From Larimichthys crocea (taxonomy: Eukaryota > Chordata > Actinopteri > Sciaenidae), in the NCBI RefSeq assembly GCF_000972845.2, contig NC_040028.1:21636705-21700704 (forward strand): a stretch of DNA of 64,000 nucleotides, given 5' to 3'. Below the pieces are notes generated by a model. It was not told the DNA's origin and searched no databases. It worked only from the letters and a program-made list of their open reading frames with translations. A program made the position numbers and the translations under genes. The number at the start of each line of letters is the position of its first letter. The first letter of the stretch is position 1. Of the stretch, positions 22,540 to 34,610 are shown one piece after another.

Positions 22540-24090
22540 AAATAAGAAAAACAAACTTTCACTTCATGATACAAAATCACGTTCAGCACGCGGTCACAAA
22601 AGAACTGGCGACAGGAAACGTCTCGTCCTCTTCATCTTCATCGTCGTCACGCTTCAGAGGAAACAAATGAAGTCGTAAAAAAGCAGAACACAGTTCATCA
22701 TTTTGTGACTCACGGCGGAGAGACGTCTCAGTTTAATGAAATAAATTAAGTGGAATGATTGAATCGACTCGTCCTCCATAAAACACGTTATGAGCGCTCG
22801 TATTTCCATGTTCTCTAAATATGGTCCTGTTCCTCTCGCACACAGTTCACGTCCTCGACCTCTGCAGGAAGTGCATCTTTTCACGCCCACATCATTAACA
22901 AACAAAAATCATGTCTCATGTTTACACACCAACTCTGTCACAGACGCTCGGCTGTCCTGCTCTTATTACAGACAGTGAACTAACCACAGACACAAAAAAC
23001 AAATCAGCATCACGTGAAGTTTCAGCATTTCGATCTACGTCATGAACGAACGTCGCGAACGAACGTCGTGAACGAACGTCGCGAACGAACGTCGCGAACG
23101 AACGTCGCGAACGAACGTCGTCAACGAACGTCGTGAACGAACGTCGTGAACGAACGTCGTGAACGAACGTTGTGAACGAACGAACGTCACGAACGAACGT
23201 CGCGAACGAACGTCACGAACGAACATCACGAACGAACGTTGTGAACGAACGTTGTGAACGAACGTCACGAACGAACATCACGAATGAACGTCACGAACGA
23301 ACGTTGTGAACGAACGTTGTGAACGAACGAACGTCACGAACGAACGTCGTGAACGAACGTCACGAACGAACGTCGCGAACGAACGTCACGAACGAACGTT
23401 GTGAACGAACGTTGTGAACGAACGTTGTGAACGAACGTTGTGAACGAAAGTAACGAACGTCGTGAACGAACGTCGTGAACGAACGTCGTGCCTTCATGTT
23501 ACGTTGTCACAGTTGATGCTGTAACATGATCAGTAGTACATTGTTGTACTGTAACAAGAAGTTTGGTGTTAAACGTTAAAGTAACGTATACTTTAACGTT
23601 ATAAGTGTAATGTGACACTGCTTTGTTTTTTGTTTTTCTGCCTCCGTAGATCGACTCAGCTGTCCGACTGTTATCACAGACATGAAGTAACCACAGCAAC
23701 AGTACCTGAAGACATAAAGCATCAGAGATATTAACGTAACATTAACATATTAATATGACTGCAGTTCACTGAACGACCAAAGGTGTCAGTGTCACTCTAA
23801 ATGGATCAGAGATGTTGAGGACTCGTGAGTTGGTGTGTAAACTCCGTTAGTTCAGTTTCCGATCAGCTGATCACACTCCAGCATCAGTTCTGTCAGTTGA
23901 TAAAAGAAATGTTGTTGGACTTTGGTATAACTTTACTGTCCTCCTGCTGCTCCAGCGACGAGACAACCAAAGACGGCTGTGTCTGGTTCACTGGTGGACA
24001 CGCTGAATATCCAGGAACGAACGCACACACACACACTGAACAGACACACACCGCCTTCACGTGTGTGTGTGTGCGTTCGTTCTTCCTGCG
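22540..24090 (-). other. enox1: Probable enox1 3' UTR
   Basis: Sequence after the TGA at 24091. If the AATAAA at 22539 is used, this whole stretch is 3' UTR and includes the 13-bp CpG-rich minisatellite at 23040-23490. Inferred, not shown. Confidence 0.35.
23040..23490. repeat. 13-bp CpG-rich minisatellite
   Basis: About 34 tandem units of CGTCGTGAACGAA. Variants are mostly CGTCGCG, CGTCGTG, CGTCACG and CGTTGTG, i.e. C-to-T or G-to-A changes at CpG. A few units carry an extra GAAC. Confidence 0.97.
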
Positions 24091-24222
24091 TCACGCCGAA
24101 CCGAGGCTGTCGAAACCGCAGAACTTCCATCGCTTCTCCAGCGTCGCACCAACGCCGCTCAGCTCCTGACGGAACATCCCGGGGAGACGGACCATGAGGC
24201 GCTCGAGCTCCACCGCAGATAC
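24091..24222 (-). CDS. enox1: enox1 last coding exon
   Basis: Encodes [20 protein letters not shown] through [15 protein letters not shown] to the TGA at 24093-24091, the conserved ENOX C-terminus. Acceptor CTGTCTGTCTTTCAG at 24223 upward is formed by the edge of a 670-bp simple repeat. Confidence 0.95.
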   Translation of the reverse strand, partial: VSAVELERLMVRLPGMFRQELSGVGATLEKRWKFCGFDSLGSA

Positions 24223-27200
24223 CTGAAAGACAGACAGAGACAGACAGAGACAGAGACAAAGAGACAAACAGAGACAGACAGAGACAGACAGAGACAGAGA
24301 CAAAGAGACAAACAGAGACAGACAGAGACAGAGACAGAGAGACAAACAGAGACAGACAGAGACAGAGAGACAGAGACAGACAGACAGAGACAGACAGAGA
24401 CAGAGACAGAGACAGACAGAGACAAAAAGACAGAGACAGAGAGAGACAGAGACAAAAAGACAGAGACAGAGAGACAGACAGAGACAGAGACAAAGAGACA
24501 GAAACAAAGAGACAGAGACAAAGAGACAGACAGAGACAAAGAGACAGAGACAAAGAGACAGACAGAGACAGAGACAAAGAGACAGAGACAGACAGAGACA
24601 AAAAGACAGAGACAGAGAGACAGGGAGACAGAGAGAGACAGAGAGAGACAGAGACAGAGACAAAGAGACAGACAGAGAGACAGACAGAGAGAGAGACAGA
24701 GAGAGACAGAGAGACAGACAGAGACAGACAGAGAGAGACAGAGACAGAGAGACAGACAGAGAGACAGACAGAGACAGAGAGACAGACAGAGAGAGAGAGA
24801 GAGACAGAGACAAAGAGACAGACAGAGACAGAGAGAGACAGACAGAGAGAGAGAGAGAGACAGACAGAGAGACAGACAGAGACAGAGACAGAGAGAGCGC
24901 TAATTAGCAAATGTTTGCATGCCGCTCTTCATCACAGACTTTGTGTTTTCAGTCTTGGTGGTTCCTCCTCTACCTTCGAGTCCAGTCTCTGGATGTACGA
25001 CCACAGATACTCCAGGTTAGCACCAAAGGGATGGACGTGGAGGAAGGTGGATATGACGCCTGCAGAGAAGAAGAGAGCTCACCATGACATGACAGATACA
25101 ACAGACACCATGTCAGGCCGGATATTAAACCTTCCAACAGCATGCTCAAATGCTGGAGTCCTCGTTCAGCTGTTATTTACACAATCAACATGTTTTAGCA
25201 GCAGATTCATTATTTTCCATCAGCATTCATGAGAGCTTTAAAGACACAAGCTTGTCAAAGCAATAAAACCAACAGAGCGAGCGAGCTGACGGAGACTGAG
25301 TCTTAAACTTCAGGCTGGAGCCGGGCAGCCGATCTGCATCCTCATGAAGTGCTGCACAATAAACAAACGGCAGCAGAGCCATAAAAACGCTGGCCGGAGC
25401 AGAAAGCACTCCTGAGCTGATTACTTCTGAAAGGTCCTGCAAAGGTAGGCAGTCATGCAGGGAGTGGAGGAGGGTGGTGCTGGAATAGAGTGGCGTCCCC
25501 TGGAGGATCCGGCACAGCCAATATTTATTTCCTTGATTTATGTGGCGAAACGTTGGCAATTACAGACGGGCCTAATTAAATTCCTTCCACCAGGTCTGTT
25601 GACGTGGAGCGAAGCCACCAGAGGCTGCAGAGTGTGACAGTCTTTACAAGTGTCATCTAACTTCCACCACGAAAACTTTACAACGTTTATCCAACATGCT
25701 TCTAACAATCCATCAGCCCGCGGTCTGTATTCAACCAACAGACACGAAGGTGACAGGGAGGAGGCGTTTACAGAGACCAGCAGTGTCCAGTCTAACAGTG
25801 AACACAGCGACAGAACCTCTGAACCAGACGCCTCATTTGATGTGAACACTGAAAAACTCCCAGCAGCAGCTTCAGAGGCAGGAAGACGGAGCGCCGGGCC
25901 TCCTCTCTCCTTCATATTTGGATTTTCTGTGCCGCTAAGTGAGATAAATGTTCCCCGGACGAAGCAGCAGCAGCTTCAGTACAAATAACACAGCTCTGTC
26001 TGTGCTGTGGAACACAGGGAGAAACAAATGAATTCAGTCCAGCTGCTGTGTGGGCCCTGCACAGAGTGAGACGCATGTTTGAAGGAGAAAACAGGGACGA
26101 GCATCAGAGACGAGGAGACAGAAGAAGACACAGAGGCTTTGAGGCAGCGTGTCCTCTGTGGCCTCGCTGGCTCTGCTTTGAAAGCCAGATACCAGCCGGA
26201 GACGATGACAGCGACATGTGAGCCCAGACGAGTTCAGCTTCATTTATGTTCAGTCATCTTTAATGCAAACAAACACTCCCACAGTCCCACAGTGAGCTCA
26301 ACTCCCTCCACTCCAAGCCATCGATCCACAGACGCCTCCACGTGAAGCAGCACCGCCCGCTCAGACTCTGAAATTAAATTCAGAGGAATAGCCGTCAGTG
26401 AATTCCAAGTCAAAGATTTCATAATCCCACTGTGTGCATAATCCATCTGGAGCCCGAAGCCAGAACCAGCTCGCTCACACGTTCACCTCCGTTCACACGG
26501 CGCCAAATTAGACCCACATCAGTCCTGAGGTGGAAACAGCAGAACACAGCGGAGCCAGGAGGAACCGGTTCAAGTCACATTTTCTCTGGATGGAATAATG
26601 GAGGCGCTCATAATGAGAAACTCATGGAGAGTCTGTTACGTAAGAAACGTTTCAAGAGAAGAAGAGGTGGGAAAAGACTGGACGTAGTCTCCGTGACGTC
26701 CCCGCAGACTGTCTAAAACCTGGACGTAGTCTCTGAGACGTCCCCGCAGACTGTCTAAAACCTGGACGTAGTCTCTGAGATGTCCCCGCAGACTGTCTGA
26801 AACCTGGACGTAGTCTCTGTGACGTCCTCGCAGACTGTCTAAAACCTGGACGTAGTCTCTGAGACGTCCCCGCAGACGTTATAAACTGGACGTAGTCTCT
26901 GAGGACGTCCCCACAGACTGGTCTAAAACCTGGACGTTAGTCTCCGTGACGTCCCAGCGACTTTCTAAAACCTGGGCGTAGTTCCGTGACGTCCCCACAG
27001 ACTGTCTAATCAACAACCTGGACGTGTCTCTGAGACGTCCCGAAGGACTGTCTTAACCCCCTGGACGTAGTCTCTGAGACGTCCCCACAGACTGTCTTAA
27101 AACCTGGACGTAGTCTCCGTGACGTCCCCGCAGACTGTCTAAAACCTGGACGTCGTCTCCGTTGACGTCCCCGCAGACCTGTCTAAAAACCTGGACGTCG

Positions 27201-29036
27201 CTCTGTGACGTCCCGCAGACTGTCTAAAAACCTGGACGTTAGTCTCTGTGACGTCCCGCAGACTGTATAAAACCTGGACGTAGTCTCTGAGACGTCTCGT
27301 GAGGCGGCATGTGATTCGTCGGGTGTCACTCCGCCTGTCATTGGATACTGATTACCTAGCATCAATCTTTAGACCACAGATTCAGCTGTTTCTCTCTGCG
27401 CGTTGTACGTCAGACTGAAATTAAATTCATGTTGTTAGAATTTCAGGAGTGGTTTCCTGAGATGAAAACCAGCACGTGGCGCCATTCTTCAGTCAGAACA
27501 GCAGAAAAAGAGCCAGAAAAAGCGTTCAAGGCTGTGAAGACAAAACAGGAAGTGTTAAATGTCTGAGGAGTGACGCAGCTCATCAGTCATGTGACTTTAC
27601 CCAGAAGCAGAGCCTCTTTCTCTGATGCGGACGCCTCCTCTCATGACGACCCCGTCCTCCTCTCCTGCGTGATCCACGAAGGGACACACCCGTTAATCCC
27701 CTGTGAACCACACACCACAAATTTTACACACATTAAAATATACAAAACACAACAGAGAACCACACTGACCTGTGATCAGGCTGAACGGTTGTCTCTGTCA
27801 TTCGACGTCTGTTCTCACTCTATGTCACTTGGGCTCCGCGGGTCGGTAGACGTACCGTAACGCTTTACGGCACTACGTCACACAGCAGCAACTATTTGCA
27901 CTGATTCCGGTGATGAAAACTGGACATATTTTATGGAGGACATGTTTTCTGGTTTTCCCTCTTATTTTGCTCGGCTGCTCCGCCTCAAACTCTCTGTTAT
28001 TTACAGAGTTTTATGATGGACAGTGAAGTAAAACTGCTGACAGCTGTAGCTGCTGTTAGCTATGTTAGCTCAGTCTGTAGCTGCTGTTAGCTCAGTTAGC
28101 CTCAGTATGTTAGCTGTGTTAGCTGCTTTAGCTCAGTCTGTTAGTGCTGTTAGCTCTGTATCCTAGCTGTTAGCTGCTGTTAAGCTCATTAGCTTCAGTG
28201 TTAGTCACTGTTAGCTATTGCCAGCTGTAGCTCATGTTAGCTCATGTTAGCTCACTGTTAGCTGCTGTTATCTCATGTTAGCCTCAGTCTTGTTAGCTGC
28301 TGTTAGCTCAGTTAGCTCAAGCCTGTTAGCTCATGTTAGCTCAGTCTGTTAGCTCCTGTTAGCTCAGTCTGTTAGCTGCTGTTAGCTCATGTAGCCTCAG
28401 TCTGTTAGCTGCTGTTAGCTCCTGTTAGCTTCAGCGTTACCTCCTGTTAGCTCATGTTAGCTCAGTTTGTTAGCTTGCTGTTACGCTCTGTTCTTAGCTA
28501 CGTTTGTTAGCTGCTGTTAGTCCATGTTACACACACTCAGTTTGTTCGCTGCTGTGTACATCATGTTAGCTCATGTTAGCCTCAGTGTGTTAGCTGCTGT
28601 TAGCTCCGTTTGTTAGCTATGTTAGCCTCATTTAGCTCAGTGTGTTAGCTGCTGTTAGCCTCATGTTAGCTCAGTTTTGTTAGCTGCTGTTAGCTCATGT
28701 TAGCTCAGTTTGTTAGCTGCTGTTAGCTCATGTTAGCTCAGTCTGTTAGCTGCTGTTAGCTCATGTTAGCTCAGTCTGTTAGCTCATGTTAGCTCAGTCT
28801 GTTAGCTCATGTTAGCTCAGTCTGTTAGCTGCTGTTAGCTCATATTAGCTCATGTTAGCTCAGTCTGTTAGCTGCTGTTAGCTCATGTTAGCTCAGTCTG
28901 TTAGCTGTGAAAGACAGTTAAAGATACATACAGTGTACACACAAACACACACACAACCATCATGATTTAATAAAAAGCATCATATCTTTCCACTCAGAGT
29001 TTCTCTGGTTAGTGCAGCATGTTTTATGTCCTGACA

Positions 29037-29073
<37 letters not shown>

Positions 29074-29080
29074 GTCTGTC

Positions 29081-29130
<50 letters not shown>

Positions 29131-32100
29131 CTGTAGGTGTCCATACATACGTAGAAACATAAAGTGAAGGTCCCTCTCATGGTGCCTCATAAACATTTGA
29201 TCTTGTATAGAAGAAATCAGTTTTCGAGTGTCCGAGCATCGTATGTGGAAACAGTTTTCTTTGAAAACGTGTAGCTCAGATCATTTATTATAGAAGAAAG
29301 CTTCAAGTTTCACTTGACCTGGAGCTGATCTGGACCTGGCCTCAAACACTTCAGCCCAGCTCTGCTGTGTTCTGGCTCTTACCTTTTCATGTAGCTCTCC
29401 GTTGGTTCCCTCCACAGCCTCCACACTGCTGCTCAGCAGCTGAAGAGACAAAGACAGAACAGGATGACTCGCACTGAAACACACATTCATCTGCAGCAGA
29501 GGAGCGCTTGTTTTCTTTGCTGCTGTTTTATAGATGTCTCTGTTAGAGGGTAATGAAACCGGGCTCGGGCTTTCTACAGAGGAAAGTGGATGATGCACTG
29601 CACACTGTGTTTGGCCCTCACATCAGTGCTGAGCCATGAGTCTGATAAACGCATAAGGACGACATCAGAAACATGATGGATGGAATTGACAAAGACCTTC
29701 ACTCTGTTCTTCATCTTCTCTGGGTGTGTTCACACCTTTGGTTTGATTCAGTTGATCTGGGTCAGCGAGACGTTTCCACATTTCCGTCCACTGAACACCA
29801 AAGGAGCGTCTTGTAATATCACAGGATCCACCTCTATGCTGATGATACCCAGCTCTACCTTTCCTTCTTAAAAGATGAACTGTCAGCACAGATCCCGGAC
29901 TGCATCCGTGATGTCTTAACAGTTGATTGGAGCTCCTGAATATCTAAATCCAAGTGGACACGGCTGCCATGTGTTCTGGCTTTGCAGTATCTATGGTAAC
30001 ATCACAGCACTGAAAGTAATGCTGCAGCCAAAGCGTCTATTAATGATGAAGAACGTGACGTGAAAATGTTGCAGTTTGCTTCTCGGCTTTTTGTCAGCTC
30101 CAGTTCATTGCATCGTTTGAACTCTGCAGCACAGTTCATTACTCTGCTGAGTTTATTCCAAATACAGATAAAACACGGCTGAATACTCTCCAGCTTCAAA
30201 CAATCAATCTGCCTCATGAAGAAGGTTACACCTGACTGACAGCTGCTCCAGCTCTACACACCTGACATGTGGTTATTACTCATCATGGAGCCTGACATCC
30301 TCCTTCTCATTAAAGCAGAATCTCATCATGACCAGCTGTTTTCTATCAGCCTCGTTATTGAAATCCAGACGTTCGAGTTTTAATTCATTTTTATTCATAC
30401 AGCACAACTTGGAGAAATTAACTCCAAAATAATTAATGACCAACGAGCGGACACATTTAAAACCAGCTGGATTTTGATAAGTAGGGCTGAATAATTAGAA
30501 TAAAACATGCAAAGGTTAGATGTTTGAAACATACCGTCTGTGTAATATACAAAAACAAATCTGTTTGCATTATTCACAGAAATGAGGGTGAAGTTTTATA
30601 GATTGACAGGTGGGCGTCGTCACAGGTGAGGCATCAGTCAGCCTCATCTACGTCTTTTTAGATGAGTTGGGATGCGGAAACGTCTTCAGAAACCTACGGT
30701 GACGTCACAAATACGCTGTGCATTCTTTATGCTGTCACTGATTTCATTAGTTCAGGATGTTACTGAGTAAATGACGTTTGCTGATCAGAAAAGAGTCTCA
30801 GTGATCCATAGGTTCATGTATTCAGTCTTCCTGGTCTCATGGTTCTCCACCTTCGTCTGTATTGATGGTTAAATAATTTCAAATTTCCAGTTGAAGGATT
30901 TATTCAGACCCTGCATGTTTCCTCGTGTTCAAGCGGAGCTGAGCTGAGCGTTAGTGTGCGTAAAAGCATTTTCAAAGAATCAATAGACACAGATGGAGGA
31001 AAATTGACATCAATTTCCATCATTTACATAAATAGCAACGATGAAAAGAATCTGGATTTACCCGAGACAAGGACGAGTAAACATCTCAACAGGCAGAAAA
31101 AAACACAATCCTACATCTCTTCTGAGTGAGCCCGGAGTAAACAGCAGAGATATTAAATGATGTTCACGTTAGAAATGGATGAGCCAGGAGCGTTCTGATT
31201 GGATGAACCAGGAGCGTTCTGATTGGATGAAGCAGGAGCGTTCTGATTGGATGAATCAGGAGCGTTCTGATTGGATGAGCCAGGAGCGTTCTGATTGGAT
31301 ACCACCGCGTCTTACCGGAGGACGGACAACTGCAGCAAAAGAAACATTCACTCTCTGTCCTTCATGCACGGGTCATGTACTCATCCATCCATCCATCCAT
31401 CCATCCATCCATCCATCTGTCTAACCATCCATCTATCTAACCATCCATCCATCTGTCTAACCATCCATCTATCTAACCATCCATCCATCCATCCATCCAT
31501 CATCCAACCATCCATCCATCCATCCATCCATCCATCCATCATCCAACCATCCATCTATCCATCCATCCATCATCCAACCATCCATCCATCCATCTATCTA
31601 ACCATCCATCATCCATCCATCCATCCATCCATCCAACTATCTAACCATCCATCCATCCATCTATCTAACCATCCATCATCCATCCAACCATCCATCCATC
31701 CATCCATCCATCCATCCATCCACTTCGTGGCCGGTCATGGTGGCAGCATGTTTAGCAGAGCGTTCCAGACGTCCTTCTCCCTACCAACACATTCCAGCTC
31801 TTCCTGGAGGATCTCGAGGCGTTCCCAGTCTAGATGGATTATGTGGTCCACCCAGCAGGTTCCGGGTCTTCCCTGAAGTCTCCTCCCAGTTGGATGTGTC
31901 CTGAACACCTCCAGAGGAAGACACCCAGGGAGCATCTCGACCCACCTCAGCTGGTCCTTTGGATGCGATGGGCTTTGACCTCTGTCCCATCATTAGAGAA
32001 AAGAGCCTGAGGCACTTGAACTCCTTCAGCAACTCACAGCGAAGCCATGAGGTCAGACCAACAGCTGAGTGTAGAACTGATGCTAAGCCTGGCTGGCTGT

Positions 32101-32332
32101 TTACATCAGGGCTGGAGGATCATGTTATTCAATGTTATCACACTGTAGGTAATAAGTAACACTGGTTCTGATCCACTAACCTCGGTCCACACATGTATTT
32201 ATAAACCGCACACACAGGATGACAATGATGGAGGGATGAAGGAGGTTTGAAGGACAGGAGGGCTGCTATGGCAACAGCCTCGCTTCACTGTTTTTCTGTG
32301 TTCTCCTGCAGAGAGGTGAGTGGTTTCACCTG

Positions 32333-32385
<53 letters not shown>

Positions 32386-34321
32386 CTCTCTCTCTCAGAC
32401 GAAATGTGGCATCATTGTCACATATCTGTGTCGTGCTGTGTGTTCGCTCCCTGATGTGTGTGTGTTAGGACGTCAACACACTCAAACAACTTCAAAGATC
32501 TAAAGACTGACTAAAGACTGACCAAAGACTGACTAAAGACTGACCAAAGACTGACCAAAGACTGACTAAAGACTGACATCATATCACCTCATCTCTTCTG
32601 TATGCTGCAGCAGCATGTGAGGAAATCCTCTGTCTGTGTTTGTACGCTGTAGACAGACAGTTAGACACAGTGACGTGGTGACAGACTGCAGAGATTCATG
32701 CGTCTGTGTAGCTTTGATTAGCACACGGCTGCTAACTCAGCTTGCTCTGTGGGTGTAGGCATCCAAAGCTGCAGACAGACAGTCTTTGGACAATGCTATG
32801 CTTCCAACTTTGTGGCAACAGTTTGGGGAAGGCCCTTTTCTGTCCATAAAGACCTGGTTTGGTGTAGAAGAACCTGAGTCTGGCGTTCTCGTCCAACATC
32901 AGTGCCTGACCTCATAAATGCTCAGAAACACTGGTGGAAAGCCTTCAAGAAGAGTGGAAGCTGTTATAGCTGCAAAAGAGGCATCGACTCCATTTGAACG
33001 CCCAGTTCTGTTGGCTTCATCAGACTGTGAAGTTTGGGGAATCCTCCTCCAGGTTCTGATGAGCTGTCGCCCCGAGGGAAGGACTTCAAGAAGTATTTTC
33101 AGGTCTTGTTTGTGAATGACGGTACAACGGAGCACGAGGTGGACTGGTGGAAGGGTGAGGGAGTTTTACCAGACCACTGTAGTGAGCCAGAGGGCAAACC
33201 TTCTGATCCAACCTATCTCACCTGTCTGAGGTGGTTAGGCATTTCATCTGGTGTGGCAACACAACAGGAACCTCCAGGAGGAACTGGAAGATGTCTGGAC
33301 CACGTTGCTGTGACCCGAGCCCAGATTAGAGCTAAAGTTTGAGTGTAATCATCCATCACCTGGAGTGTCGAGAAGATCTTATAGACTCCTCACTATTCCA
33401 CACAGGGTACTAACCTTATCTCGAAGGGTGAGCACCTCCCCTTCCAGGTAGCAGTGCTCCTCTTTGGCCTGCTCCAGCTCGGCCTCCTTACTCGCCAGCT
33501 TCTCCTGCAGGCTCAGGAGTTGCTGGAAGACAAACACAAACACAAAGAAGAATTCCAGCATGGTGTAACATGATTTGGCTTTATGAGTGAAATAATAATA
33601 AGATCAGTTAAGAGGCGTTTACTGAAGCTGTTCTTCTGATCTCCGCCCTGCTTAATGAAACATCCACACACAGACTCTTCTACACGTTTGAACTAATTCT
33701 TGTGATATTACTGAAGAACATTTGAGGAGAGGAACAGGATCAGAACTTTCTGCTGTGCGGAAGAAGACTTCAAACTAGAGACTGAGACCAGACACTCATG
33801 AGGAAACTGAGCGAATAAACCGACTGAGACGTCGACTCATTTTTACAGAAGACTCGATACAGTCAGAACGTGTGCTGCCCCCTGTTGGACCTGTTGGTTT
33901 GAGCTTCTTTAACGAGCATCTGATCGTCATCTGTCTGTGTCCTCTTCTTCTTCTGTGGTGGTTTGATGTGAGTGTGTGACTCAAACCTTTGACTGATTTT
34001 CTGGAACCTGCAGAGATCTTCAGAGAGCATCAGAGAACTTATCAACTGTTAATGATGCTGCTGGTCGGACTGAAAGAAGCCGACGGTGCCTCACGTCTGA
34101 GCGCTCAGTCAGTGTCAGTGTTAGTCACTTTTTAAAATCATAATCAGATGAGGAATATTCATGTGTGTGCATTAAATTTGTTTTTCATCATAAAACTGTA
34201 ATAAAGTTTGAAACATTGATGTCAGTAAAGCTCTTATTCACTGAGGAACAGAAACAACAGTGACAAACAAGAATCGACAGCAGGGTGACGCTCACACACA
34301 CTGAAGCCGAGCGAGCAACAC

Positions 34322-34392
<71 letters not shown>

Positions 34393-34567
34393 CTAGCTTG
34401 ATCAGCTCTGTCACTTCCGATAGAAACAGACAGGAAGTCAAGTGGAATCAGGCTAACTGGCTGAAACGAGCTCGCCGCTCTAACAAAGCTTTCTGTGCTG
34501 CTTCATGAAGGAGTGGAGTGAAGGATCATGGGAGAGCTCTGAGTCAGCACACTTTGTATTTGTTTGT

Positions 34568-34610
<43 letters not shown>

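Noticed and set aside
23040..23490. Possible CRISPR or operator array
   Set aside because: 13-bp units are head-to-tail with no unique spacers.
24061..24910. Long open frames on both strands (up to 325 codons) of Ser/Leu/Cys or Arg/Gln/Thr
   Set aside because: They are the GACA/GAGA array read as protein. Only the last 44 codons of one minus frame (24091-24222) are real, as the final enox1 exon.
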